DNA of 64,000 nt from Erwinia_E haradaeae_F (GCF_900698855.1 NZ_LR217698.1:310001-374000); one strand, 5' to 3'. Positions 39,622 to 49,972 are shown, counted from the first letter of the stretch. The notes: generated from the sequence alone by a model not told the origin. Numbers and translations are program-made.

Positions 39622-40563
39622 ATGCAGGATACTTTTAAACATATACCAGTCTTATTAAAAGAGGCGGTAAATGGTCTAAATATTAGATCAGATGGTATTT
39701 ATATTGATGGAACTTTTGGTTGCGGAGGGCATTCGCGTCTAATTTTAGATAGACTTGGTCAATTAGGGCAGTTATATGCTATTGACAGGGATCCTGAGGC
39801 TGTGACGATTGCGTCTAAAATTAATGATTCACGTTTTACAATTATTAATGGTCAGTTTTCAATGATAGGTAAGTATGTTGAAGAACGTGGATTGACAAGA
39901 AAAATTGATGGTATTATTCTAGATCTTGGTATGTCATCATTACAAGTTGATAACCCTTTACGAGGGTTTTCATTTATGCGAGATGGTCCACTAGACATGA
40001 GGATGAATCCAGTATATGGACAATCAGCAGATAAAAAATTAATGAATGCAAAAGAAAGCGAGATTTATTTTGTGCTAAAAACTTTCGGAGAGGAACGTTT
40101 TGCGTGGCGTATTGCTCACGCTATTGTACAAAGAAATAAAATCTGTCCAATAACGCGAACGAAGGAACTAGCGAATCTTATTTGTTCTGTTGTTCCAACT
40201 AGACGACTTCGTAAACATCCAGCAACACGAAGTTTTCAGGCAATTCGAATTTGGGTTAATAATGAGTTGGAAGAAATAGAACAAGCACTAAAAGGAATAT
40301 TAGGCAGCCTAAAAATAGGAGGACGTATATCAATTATTTCTTTTCATTCGCTAGAAGATCGTCTAGTTAAACAATTCATACGTAAGAATAGTCGTGGATT
40401 ACAAATTTTTTCTCGATTCCCCCTTAGAGAGAGGGGGTTCAGGGATTTATCTCATCCCTCTCTTCAGGATTTAGGAAAAATTAAGGCAAGTAAAAGTGAG
40501 GTATTGGACAATCCACGCGCACGCAGTGCTATGCTTCGTTTAGCAGAATGTATAGATTTATGA
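39622..40563 (+). CDS. rsmH: 16S rRNA m4C1402 methyltransferase RsmH (MraW)
   Basis: N4-methylates C1402 in the ribosomal P site. 313 residues (E. coli 313). The SAM loop reads YIDGTFGCGGHSRLIL (E. coli has GTFGRGGHS), and DGIILDLGMSSLQVD, GPLDMRMN and SFHSLEDRLVKQF are typical. ATG at 39,622. First gene of what remains of the dcw cluster; it overlaps ftsL by four bases (ATGA). mraZ upstream has been lost. Confidence 0.97.
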   Translation: MQDTFKHIPVLLKEAVNGLNIRSDGIYIDGTFGCGGHSRLILDRLGQLGQLYAIDRDPEAVTIASKINDSRFTIINGQFSMIGKYVEERGLTRKIDGIILDLGMSSLQVDNPLRGFSFMRDGPLDMRMNPVYGQSADKKLMNAKESEIYFVLKTFGEERFAWRIAHAIVQRNKICPITRTKELANLICSVVPTRRLRKHPATRSFQAIRIWVNNELEEIEQALKGILGSLKIGGRISIISFHSLEDRLVKQFIRKNSRGLQIFSRFPLRERGFRDLSHPSLQDLGKIKASKSEVLDNPRARSAMLRLAECIDL

Positions 40564-40856
40564 CTAGATCTACGAGATGTAGTTTATCCAGTCTTATTGC
40601 TATGGATCTTATACGTCATAGTAAGATTCCAATATTTTTGTTAATTGTAGTCGTTGTATCTTCTTTTTTTGTAGTTATTACTGCATATAAAACACGCTTA
40701 AGCATTACAGAACGTGAGAAATTAATTTTAGAATGTGATGCATTAGATACTGAATGGAGGAATTTGATTCTTGAGGAAAATGCATTATCAAAATATCATT
40801 CAAATGAATCTGTCAGTCCCAGCTCAATGCAAATGAATCATTACTTTTCTAATTAG
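40560..40856 (+). CDS. ftsL: Cell division protein FtsL, eroded C-terminus
   Basis: Bitopic divisome protein that links FtsB/FtsQ to the septal wall synthase FtsWI. 98 residues (E. coli 121). A membrane segment (about 23-43) follows a short cytoplasmic tail, then the conserved TRLSITEREKLILE and LDTEWRNLILEENAL heptad region. After that the sequence still aligns with E. coli without gaps but with poor identity, and about 12 residues at the end are gone. The ATG at 40,560 overlaps the rsmH stop; an upstream in-frame ATG at 40,548 is less likely. ftsI, next in E. coli, is missing. Confidence 0.9.
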   Translation: MTRSTRCSLSSLIAMDLIRHSKIPIFLLIVVVVSSFFVVITAYKTRLSITEREKLILECDALDTEWRNLILEENALSKYHSNESVSPSSMQMNHYFSN

Positions 40857-41815
40857 ATATAGATTTTTTTATTTAAAAATTAGATTTCAATTTAATATGT
40901 ACAGAATATAGCATTATGTAATGAGGGTCTTATCTATTTTTTAAATATTCTATCCAGAGCTTCTGAAGAAGACTAAATAATAGAAATATACTACAATAGT
41001 TCATATGCTATTTGGAATAGATTGCTAGAAAATATATATTTATATATATTAGTATATAAGACATTTCTGGATATGAGAGATAACTAATTATTATATATAA
41101 AGAGTTTCGATGAAGTGAAGTATTTTTTTTTAAAAGCTTAAAATGATATATAGTTATAGATTTATATTTAACATAAGTTCTCATTATTTTTATAATGTCT
41201 TTAGTGTTAAAGAAAGAATCAGAATGTTAAAAATTTTTTTTAAAGATTTATTTATAACTTAAAAGGGGAAAATAATGCCATGCTAGCTGCTAGCATACTT
41301 TATGGTTTTATAATGTAACATGGTAGGTAGATAGTATTATTATTTTGATTTTGTTTATAAAATTTAAATATATTTTATATTACTATTTAATACAATATCT
41401 GTATTAGAGTAAGTACAGATTCTTTTCTGTGTTTTAATTAATAATTTTAGAAAATATTTTTATTTGATCAGTGGTTTTGAAAGTTATCTAAAAAACAAGA
41501 AGTGGATAGATAGAAGACTAAAAGTGATATTTGTATATGAAGTATTTTGATCTTTCTTGAAAACTTAAAGTAGAACAAGATTATTTCATGATCAATGATA
41601 ATTCACTACGCTTCTATTAGGTATTTTTTAATTTTTCTTTTCGAGAGTTTATATTCAAAATGATGACAATGATTGAATAAAATAATCAATTCCAAGCGTA
41701 ATTTATTGATTTACACTACCATGGTTCTCACGTAACTATCTTTGATATGATCAAAGATATGTGACTGTGTCATATATATTTATCTATTCTATTTTCATGA
41801 AACTTTTAATTGATT
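40857..41815. other. Gene-free region between ftsL and mfd
   Basis: ftsI and the rest of the dcw cluster would be expected here, yet nothing matches. A GC-rich symmetric site, ATGCTAGC-T-GCTAGCAT, is at 41,280-41,296, preceded by AGGGGA and an ATG that opens onto an early stop. It may be an operator or the mark of an old gene start. The mfd promoter is not distinct. Confidence 0.5.
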
Positions 41816-44800
41816 ATGCCAGAACTTTACTGCTATGACCTACCTTTTAGAAAAGGTGACCAACGGAAGCTGGGACAATTAACCGGTTCTGCCTATGCTA
41901 TTGAATGCGCCGAAATAGCTGAGCGTCATCACGGTCTTGTGATATTAATCACCCAGGACATAAAAAATGCTCGATGTCTTCAGGAGGAACTAAGACAGTT
42001 TACTCATCAACCAGTGAATCGTTTTCCAGATTGGGAAACATTACCATTTGATCGATTTTCTCCAGATCAGGCAACTATATCTGCTAGACTTTCTACTCTT
42101 TATCAGCTGCCAATGCTAAAAAGTGGTATTCTGATTTTATCAGTACATACCTTAATGCAGCGCGTATGTCCATATAACTTCTTATCTTCTTTAGCTGTTT
42201 GCTTAAAGAAAGGTGTTAAAATTTCTCGTACACAGTTACGTTTGCATCTTAAAAAGGCCGGTTATCGTAGTGTACATCATATTGTGGAGCATGGTGATTT
42301 TTCTAACTATGATAGGTTTTTAGATATATTTCCTATGGGAAAGGATCAAGTATATCGTATTGTTTTTTTAGATGATCAGATTCATGATATATATTTTTTA
42401 GATAGTGATAGTCAACGAACAAAGAAAGAAATTACTGAACTCAATCTCCTACCTGCGCACGAATTTCCAACTAACAAAGATGTAATTGATCTTTTTTTGA
42501 AACAGTGGCGCAAACATTTTGATGTTCGATTGGAGCCTGAGCATGTTTATCAGCAAGTTAAAAAAGGAGCTCTACCTGCTGGGATTGAGTATTGGCAGCC
42601 ATTATTTTTTGAAGAGCCTTTACCTAGATTTTTTAGTTATTTACCGTCTAATGCGCTCTTGGTTATATCTGGTGAACTAAAGAAAAGTAGTGATGATTTC
42701 TGGTTTGATATTAATAGGAGATATGACAATCGTCGAGTTGACGTAATGCGTCCTTTATTAGATCCTAAATATTTATGGTTATGTAGTAGTGAGCTTATGT
42801 CTGCATTACAGGAGTGGCCGCGTATAGAACTCCAACAGCAGTGTTTAGAAGAGGATAAAACTCATACTAATTTAGAATACTCATCATTACCAGACTTATC
42901 GGTTAGACCTAAGGCTCAACAGCCCTTAGATGGTTTACGAAGATTTCTTGAATCTTTTAGTGGTGCGGTAATTTTTTCAGTAGAAAACGAAGGTCGTAGA
43001 GAAGTTTTACAGGAGTTACTCGCACGCATTAATATTCAAGCAGATATTATTTATCAATTATCTCAAGCGAAAGATTCTGGGTGTTATTTATTAATTGGTT
43101 CTAGTGAGCAAGGTTGTATTGATCACCGACGAAAGCGCGCATTAATCTGTGAAAATGATTTACTAGATGATTTTGTTAGCTATTCTGGCCAAGATCGTCG
43201 TAAGACAATGCATGCTGATATTTTAATACCGAATTTTTCGGATTTGTCTCCAGGTCAACCAGTAGTGCACATAGAACATGGTGTTGGGCGATACCTCGGC
43301 CTTTCTACTTTAGAGACGGGTGGTGTTCAAGCAGATTATCTAATGTTAGCATATGCTGAAAATGCGAAATTATACATTCCTATGCCATCACTACATCTTA
43401 TTAGCCGCTATACTGGTAGTTCTTATGAAAATGCTCCGTTACATAGGTTAGGTGGTTCTGCATGGTTACGAGCTAGGAAAAAAGTTTCTAAAAAAGTGCG
43501 TGATGCTGCTGCTGAGTTGTTGGATATTTATGCTCAGCGTGCAGCAAAAAATGGTTTTGCTTTTAAACATGATAAAAAACAATATCAGTTATTTTGTGAA
43601 AGTTTTCCATTTAAAGTTACTTCTGATCAAAAAAAGGCAATTAATGCAGTACTCAGTGATATGTGTCAGCCATTAACAATGGATCGTTTAATATGCGGTG
43701 ATGTTGGTTTTGGAAAAACAGAAGTGGCTATGCGTGCTGCTTTTTTAGCAGTCTTTAATCATAAACAGGTAGCAGTTTTAGTGCCAACCACTCTTCTTGC
43801 TCAGCAACATTATGATAACTTTCGAGATCGATTTGCTAATTGGCCGGTATGCATTAAGATGCTTTCTCGGTTTCGTACCGAAAGAGAACGGGAGCAGGTA
43901 TTAAAGGAGACGAAAGAGGGGAAAGTAGATATATTAATTGGCACTCATCAGCTTTTGCAAAACAAGATTAAATGGCACGATCTTGGTCTTCTTGTTGTAG
44001 ATGAAGAACATCGTTTTGGAGTCCGCCATAAAGAACGCATTAAAGTAATGCGCACAGATGTTGATATCCTTACTTTAACGGCTACGCCTATTCCACGTAC
44101 ATTAAATATGGCAGTACATGGTATGCGTGATTTATCAATTATTTCTACTCCACCAGCTCGTCGTTTAGCAGTGAAAACTTTCGTTCATCAATATGATCAG
44201 AAAATTATTGGAGAAGCCATTTTACGTGAAATACTCCGTGGTGGACAGGTTTATTATCTTTATAATGATGTTGAAAATATTGAGAAAGTAACAAAAAAAC
44301 TTTCTGAGTTAGTTCCAACAGCGCGCATTGCTCTTGGTCATGGCCAAATGAATGAGCGTGAGCTAGAACGGGTTATGAATGATTTTTACCATCAGAGGTT
44401 TAATGTATTGGTTTGTACTACGATTATTGAAACTGGTATCGACATACCTACTGCAAATACAATTATTATTGAAGGCGCTGATCGATTTGGACTAGCTCAG
44501 TTGCATCAATTAAGGGGGCGTGTTGGTCGATCGCATCATCAGGCTTATGCTTGGTTATTGACACCACATCCTAAAGCAATGACTATAAATGCACAGAAGC
44601 GTCTAGAAGCCATTTCTTCTTTAGAAGATTTAGGTGTTGGTTTGTCTTTAGCTACCCATGATCTTGAAATTCGTGGAGCTGGTGAGTTACTTGGGGAAGG
44701 GCAGAGTGGGCAAATAGATAGTATTGGTTTTTCATTATATATGGAATTATTAGAACATGCTGTTAATTCTTTAAGGGCTGGTAACGAACCTTCATTAGAA

Positions 44801-45265
44801 GATCTTACGCGTAGTCAGATTAATATTGATCTCAAAATCCCTGTTTTTCTTCCGGATTCTTTTATTCCTGACGTAAACACTCGTTTAGCATTTTATAAGA
44901 GAATTGCTAGTGCAAAAAACTATAGTGAATTGGATTCTATTAAGGCAGAGTTAATGCATCGTTTTGGATTAATGCCAGATTCAGCTCATGCTCTTTTTGA
45001 CACCGCCTCTTTGAGGTTATCGTCACAAATAATTGGTTTAAAGAAAATAGAAGCTCATGAAACAGGTGGGTTTATTGAATTTAGTGAAGATAATAAGATT
45101 GATTCTTCTTGGTTTTTAAGTCTTTTAAAGAAAGAGCCTAATTGTTGGTTTCTAGATGGATCCACACGTATTAGGTTTGTTTGTGATTTATCAGAACGAA
45201 TAGTGCGTATTCAGTGGATTACTAAATTAATTGAACAGATGCTTGATAACATAGTGCCTATGTAG
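41816..45265 (+). CDS. mfd: Transcription-repair coupling factor Mfd
   Basis: Dislodges RNA polymerase stalled at DNA lesions and recruits UvrA. 1149 residues (E. coli 1148). UvrB-like UvrA-binding module (about 1-350), RNA-polymerase interaction domain near 470-545 (PGQPVVHIEHGVGRY), then the RecG-like motor with Walker A GDVGFGKTE, DEEH, and LHQLRGRVGRS. The C-terminal regulatory domain is complete. The ATG at 41,816 gives the family start MPELY; a TTG two codons upstream is the alternative, and no good ribosome binding site is seen. No uvr gene is in the window. Confidence 0.97.
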   Translation: MPELYCYDLPFRKGDQRKLGQLTGSAYAIECAEIAERHHGLVILITQDIKNARCLQEELRQFTHQPVNRFPDWETLPFDRFSPDQATISARLSTLYQLPMLKSGILILSVHTLMQRVCPYNFLSSLAVCLKKGVKISRTQLRLHLKKAGYRSVHHIVEHGDFSNYDRFLDIFPMGKDQVYRIVFLDDQIHDIYFLDSDSQRTKKEITELNLLPAHEFPTNKDVIDLFLKQWRKHFDVRLEPEHVYQQVKKGALPAGIEYWQPLFFEEPLPRFFSYLPSNALLVISGELKKSSDDFWFDINRRYDNRRVDVMRPLLDPKYLWLCSSELMSALQEWPRIELQQQCLEEDKTHTNLEYSSLPDLSVRPKAQQPLDGLRRFLESFSGAVIFSVENEGRREVLQELLARINIQADIIYQLSQAKDSGCYLLIGSSEQGCIDHRRKRALICENDLLDDFVSYSGQDRRKTMHADILIPNFSDLSPGQPVVHIEHGVGRYLGLSTLETGGVQADYLMLAYAENAKLYIPMPSLHLISRYTGSSYENAPLHRLGGSAWLRARKKVSKKVRDAAAELLDIYAQRAAKNGFAFKHDKKQYQLFCESFPFKVTSDQKKAINAVLSDMCQPLTMDRLICGDVGFGKTEVAMRAAFLAVFNHKQVAVLVPTTLLAQQHYDNFRDRFANWPVCIKMLSRFRTEREREQVLKETKEGKVDILIGTHQLLQNKIKWHDLGLLVVDEEHRFGVRHKERIKVMRTDVDILTLTATPIPRTLNMAVHGMRDLSIISTPPARRLAVKTFVHQYDQKIIGEAILREILRGGQVYYLYNDVENIEKVTKKLSELVPTARIALGHGQMNERELERVMNDFYHQRFNVLVCTTIIETGIDIPTANTIIIEGADRFGLAQLHQLRGRVGRSHHQAYAWLLTPHPKAMTINAQKRLEAISSLEDLGVGLSLATHDLEIRGAGELLGEGQSGQIDSIGFSLYMELLEHAVNSLRAGNEPSLEDLTRSQINIDLKIPVFLPDSFIPDVNTRLAFYKRIASAKNYSELDSIKAELMHRFGLMPDSAHALFDTASLRLSSQIIGLKKIEAHETGGFIEFSEDNKIDSSWFLSLLKKEPNCWFLDGSTRIRFVCDLSERIVRIQWITKLIEQMLDNIVPM

Positions 45266-45372
45266 TTTATTTGATAATGATACAGAATATTATATATGTT
45301 TTATATTTATTATCAGTTGGAGGTAATATCTTGAATTATTAAAGACTTTTATGTTTTTGCTTAAGGTATTTT

Positions 45373-45387
45373 CATGTTTTAAACATG
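45373..45387 (+). terminator. Possible terminator of mfd
   Basis: CATGTTT-T-AAACATG, 108 nt after the mfd stop, followed by TTGTTTTC. The stem is short and A+T rich, so termination would be weak. Confidence 0.3.
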
Positions 45388-45788
45388 TTGTTTTCTGACG
45401 TTTTCATTGTACTTATAGTTTTCAATGTGATTGGAATATACTATATTAGTTAAATTTTATAAGATTTATTTTCTTTTTTATCCTACCTTTTATTAATTTT
45501 TAATTAAGAGGTTAATTAGATTGTTTATTTTATTTTATTTAATGAAAAATTAGAATAGTAAATATTAGTTGATAATTTAGTTGTATTAGTTTATTTTTTT
45601 ATTGTGTGTTTTTGGTTATTTTATGATTGAATGAACTATTATAGTTAATATAAATATAGGTGATTGTATTATAATTGTTAGTATTTTGACACTTTATAGG
45701 TTGTAATTCTTTATATAGAATATTTCTAATATTATGTAAAATTTTTAAGTAGAGTAACTGTTATATGATATCGAGTTATAGTATATAC

Positions 45789-45822
45789 CATGATTATATC
45801 TTCTTTAGAAGATATAATCATG
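45789..45822. repeat. 16-bp perfect inverted repeat (hairpin)
   Basis: Arms CATGATTATATCTTCT and AGAAGATATAATCATG flank TT. The symmetry is perfect over 34 nt. There is no T tract, so it is not a plain terminator. By hand estimate, 16 paired bases with so short a loop are not expected by chance in this amount of intergenic DNA. Confidence 0.75.
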
Positions 45823-46216
45823 TAGTTATATTGTTCTTCAGAATGTCAATTAACCGGATATTTTCTAATGTTATATTTTATTTTTTAATACCAAATTTTT
45901 TTGGTAAAGATATGCATATCTTATTTTTTTATAACATATTTATATTGTTTTAATTTTATATTCATTAACTTAATTAGTGGAAGATAAGTTGATTTTGTAA
46001 TATTTTTTTCAGTTAAGATCTCTCCATGTGTTAATATAAAATATAAAAATAAATCTATCATTATTTAATATCACTTTTTTATGAGAGAAAAGATTATCGA
46101 TTATAAAATTTAACATATGATATATAATATCAAAGTAATATTTATTTTTAGTATAATTTCTAATATTGTTATTGATATTACTTATTCATTATTAGAATAG
46201 GTTGATGTATAGTTTT

Positions 46217-46261
46217 TATTTTTAGAATTAAAAATATTAAATTTTTTTAATTCTAAAAATA
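46217..46261. repeat. 18-bp perfect inverted repeat (hairpin)
   Basis: Arms TATTTTTAGAATTAAAAA and TTTTTAATTCTAAAAATA with a 9-nt loop. It is almost all A-T, which weakens the statistical case somewhat, but it is the longest perfect dyad I found in the window. Confidence 0.7.
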
Positions 46262-46276
46262 TAGATATGAATTTAT

Positions 46277-46306
46277 AACAAAAATATATTTTATATATCT
46301 TTTGTT
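46277..46306. repeat. 13-bp hairpin with a single bulge
   Basis: AACAAAA plus ATATAT pairs with ATATAT, a bulged C, and TTTTGTT across a 3-nt loop. Starts 16 nt after the 18-bp repeat, giving a tandem pair of hairpins. Confidence 0.55.
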
Positions 46307-46364
46307 TCGTAAAATCCTATTAAAATAAATAATATTTTTTCTAAAAAATGATTTAAAGTAGGTT

Positions 46365-46403
46365 ACTGATTATACAATCAGTATTGTATATGTCTCGGAC
46401 ATA
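46365..46403. repeat. Three overlapping hairpins with mutually exclusive pairing
   Basis: Stem A: ACTGATT - ATAC - AATCAGT (46,365-46,382). Stem B: TATACAAT - CAGT - ATTGTATA (46,371-46,390), which shares bases with A. Stem C: TATGTC - TCG - GACATA (46,389-46,403). A and B cannot form at once, the topology of an attenuator or riboswitch-like switch. No frame starts closely downstream. Confidence 0.5.
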
Positions 46404-47550
46404 ATATATGACATTGGGAAGATTTTAAATATAAAAAACTTATACATTAATTAATAGTTATGATCAGAGGAATTTAATATTATTATCAATTTTATAATTA
46501 AGATATTAATATGATATATTACGATATTTAATATATTAAGGAAAAGATTAATATATTATTTAGTATTGTACTATAGCAAATAAAAAATAAGAGTGTAATA
46601 TATTTTTTTATTTTGAATAATTAGTCCATATTTATTTTTATGCATTAATTATTTAATTTTTTAGTATTAAGAGTAGAGTATTTGTTTTTATTTATTTATT
46701 TTTTTATTTATTAAAATACAAGAAAAAAAATATATTAAGAAATAATATTTATAACATGGATGTTAGTAAGATACAAAATAAGATCTATATAGTTATTACT
46801 TAACTAATAATCATAATGCATAATACATAATTTCTTCAGAGTTAAATTTTTTATCTAATAGATCGGTAATTATAATTCTCCATATCAATATTAAGCAGTA
46901 ATAACAATTATATTTGTACAATATTATTGTAATTGTGACAATATTTATTACTTCAGTTATTTCAAATAATTTTAATTTTTAAAAGTTAGGCTATATTTAT
47001 TTCATCTGTAGATGAATGCAATAGAAAATAGGAAGTTAGATATCTATCTAGTCTAGACTAGACGACAGTATGATTTTTTTATTCAGTTTTAGAGATGAAT
47101 TTGCAAGAATATTGAAGTTATTAATAGTTACATTATTTTTTATAGAAAGAGTACGATGTTTTATCTTATTTTGCATTTATTAAACTGATACAATTAAGAG
47201 TATTCTATACTATTAAATTAGATTTATGGGTGTAATATACAATACGCATATTAAGATGAAAGAATAATAATTATCTATATATTTGGCATTACGTTATAAT
47301 CATTAGAAGTAGATATATATTATCTATAAAATTTGTATGGATTTATAAAGTTTTTATATTTTTAAAATTAATTTTTAAAAAAGGAGCATTAAGTATATTT
47401 CTTGATTTCTATTCTAGAACAGATTTTTATTCAAATTTTAATATTTTTTTAATAAAATTAGTAGGAGTAAAAATATAATATCACTTGATTTTTTTATTTA
47501 TTGTTATATATTGGTGAAATCATAAGTAGTTAGGGCTTTTTTGTATACTA

Positions 47551-47638
47551 GGTGAGGTGTCCGAGTGGTCTAAGGAGCGCGCTTGGAAAGCGCGTATATG
47601 GTAACGTATCGAGGGTTCGAATCCCTCTCTCACCACCA
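47551..47638 (+). tRNA. tRNA-Ser(GGA), CCA encoded, discriminator base A
   Basis: Class II tRNA, 88 nt with CCA. Acceptor stem GGTGAGG/TCTCACC (last pair G-T), anticodon stem CGCGC/GCGCG with loop TTGGAAA (anticodon GGA, reads UCC and UCU), long variable arm at about 47,596-47,610, T arm GAGGG-TTCGAAT-CCCTC. It matches E. coli serW closely. Base 73 (47,635) is A, while E. coli tRNA-Ser species carry G there. The only RNA gene I can support in the window; flanked on both sides by large gene-free regions. Confidence 0.96.
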
Positions 47639-47658
47639 TGATATTAGAAATATATAAC

Positions 47659-47687
47659 ATATCAATATGTTAGATTGATGTTTTTTT
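47659..47687 (+). terminator. Intrinsic terminator of tRNA-Ser
   Basis: Stem ATATCAAT/ATTGATGT (8 pairs, one G-T), 7-nt loop, then an uninterrupted T tract. It starts 21 nt after the tRNA CCA end. An alternative perfect stem TAACATAT/ATATGTTA (47,655-47,672) overlaps it. Confidence 0.6.
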
Positions 47688-49160
47688 AATTGGGATTAAA
47701 GATATACAGATCAATATTCTATTGATTGGCGTTTATTATTTCAGTTAATTAAGAGGTATGCAGATTCAGTTAGAGTCTAGAGTCTTAATATAGATTCTAT
47801 AATTTATGGTATAGATAATTTAGTATATATTTTAGAGTATTTGATTTCGATTCCAGGTGTTACGCTTTTATAATTGTGTGTCTAAGAGTTGAATCTTATT
47901 CATAAACTATAAGGGGGTTATTTTTATATGCTATGCTCATTATCTATATTTAATTATAGTATATTATTTTAAATAATAACTGATTAAAAAATTGTTGTTG
48001 TGTTTCTATATGATTTTTACTTGATTTCTGATTGTTTAGTGTTGGAGCTATTTATTTCTTCTAAATATAAATAAGATTTAAATTGTAAGATTTATTCATT
48101 AAAATTACTGAATTATTTTAATTTATAGAACAATTAAAGAAATAGTATATTATATGGAATAATGGATTGTATTGATTTTATAATCGATAATTTTTACATT
48201 GGATATTATCTAATAATATAAATAATTGTTATAGTTTACGTTATCTAGAAGTATTTAGTATTTTATCAAAAGTTAATCCGAAGTACTTTTATAGATTAAA
48301 AAATAAGTTATCTTAATTTTTAAATGTTTAATATGTTTAGTTTTTATTGTTTTCCATTTTTTTATTTATTTATTTTTTGTGTTTAAAAGTAAAAAATTTT
48401 ATTTTAATATTTTATACTTTAGTTAGGAAGTTAATACAAGAAATTTAATTATTTATCATATGAATGATATTATCATATAAATTAGTGATCAGAATGTTCT
48501 ATAAATTTTATTTATTATGCAAGTATTTACTTAATTGTGCATATATAAATGGATAAGATGAATTGCGTTTTGATAATTTTATTATTAATCTAATATTAAA
48601 TACTATTATTTATTAGTAAAGATCTTCGAGTATATCTAAGTTTAGAGAAATGATACATAATTTAATTCCTAATTAAGATTTGTTTGAATAAAAAAAGATA
48701 TGTTCATTAGATATGGTCAATATCTATAGATATTTTATTTTTTATAACTATAAAAAATTGAAATTAAAGAAGTGATTTACGATTTAAAATATGTGTAGCA
48801 GGTTATTTACTAACAGTTAGTTTTATAAAATATAGTATAAGATTATTGCATATAATAAATATTTTCATTGATATTATTATATTTATTTGTAGAGGTTACG
48901 ATTTATTTATTAATAGAAGATCTTGTAATTTAATAATGATTATATCAAGTCTTGAGGAAAGTTGAGATTAGGATTCAATAGGTCTATGCAGATCTATCAG
49001 TTACATACTGTTTTATGTTGGACCAAATAGAATTTTTTCTTTTATTAGTTAATATTAATAAAATAAGCTAAGTGTTATTGTTATATAGTTTTATATCTAT
49101 ATAATTATAGATTATAAATATAAATTTTACTTTGTAACTGAATCGCTTGTTCATTGAGTT

Positions 49161-49196
49161 TTATACTAACTCATATGCAAATTTAAGTTAGTATAA
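49161..49196. repeat. 11-bp hairpin with an alternative upstream pairing
   Basis: TTATACTAACT pairs with AGTTAGTATAA across a 14-nt loop. Its 5' arm can instead close TGAGTT - TTATACT - AACTCA (49,155-49,173). The two pairings exclude each other. Confidence 0.4.
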
Positions 49197-49666
49197 TAGT
49201 AACGTTAGAAGTAACCCTCTTGGTGGAAAAGTTAAAAATTTTTTATAAGACAATTGATTAGTCTAATATTAACTACATTTTTAGATTTTAAAGTTTATCA
49301 ATTATATGTAAAACAAGATGGGTTTTAACACTATTATGATCTTAGTGTTGTCTTCGATCTATTCTGTAGAAATGATTATATATTTGAATCCTGTGAATGG
49401 GTAGGTTCATAAGTGTATATGATGGTGTTATTAAAGCTTATGGATGATGAATTTTTTATCTTTTAAGTTTGTTGTTAAAACATTATATTAACAGGTTGTG
49501 TAAGGATTGCTATAGTTCTAATGCTATAGTAGCTTGTAACTTACATTAAAAGTTATTTTTTTGTATTAATAGTTCATTATATGCACTAATTCTGTGAGAT
49601 ATATTTCTATGAGAATCCATTAGTAAAATAGAATCTATTAATTGTTCGTCAAGCGTTATTTTTCAA

Positions 49667-49722
49667 TTAGCTGTTATTTAGTTGTAAACTAAGTGAAAAT
49701 AACTGAATAAGACAATAGCTAA
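49667..49722. repeat. Three-tier nested hairpin
   Basis: The 17 bases 49,667-49,683 pair in three blocks: TTAGCT with AGCTAA (49,717-49,722), GTTAT with ATAAC (49,699-49,703), and TTAGTT with AACTAA (49,687-49,692) around a GTA loop. One strand is continuous while the other has two internal insertions, as in folded RNAs rather than in simple DNA palindromes. Confidence 0.4.
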
Positions 49723-49972
49723 CTTACTTATGTCTCATTCTCTGTAATAATTTTTAGTTGTTATCATTATTTTATAAACCGTATAATTTTCTGATTGTTC
49801 ATATGTTACAGGAGAATTTGTTTGGTTTATAGTCTGTAGTAGTAATAAGACTGTTAATCACCTAAATCTTTCTGTAGTAAGAGTTTATGCATATGAGTGG
49901 TTTTAGTCTCATTAACAAATTAGATTAACTCTAGTATATTTTTAATGTGTTTTTTACGAGAGAAAGAAGATC

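Larger units (their letters stand above)
45266..47550. other. Gene-free region with several strong hairpins (2.3 kb)
   Basis: No supportable gene; a 62-codon frame at 45,765-45,953 is probably an accident of the palindrome inside it. The region holds the strongest inverted repeats of the window: 45,789-45,822, 46,217-46,261, 46,277-46,306 and 46,365-46,403 (each listed separately). Also seen are a 16-nt palindrome TCTAGTCTAGACTAGA at 47,047-47,062, TACAAT/ATTGTA with a 3-nt loop at 46,917-46,931, and a start-less AAGGAG near 47,381. Confidence 0.6.

Noticed and set aside
45765..45953. 62-codon plus-strand open frame
   Set aside because: Almost all Phe, Ile, Tyr and Asn, no ribosome binding site, and much of it is the 34-nt palindrome.
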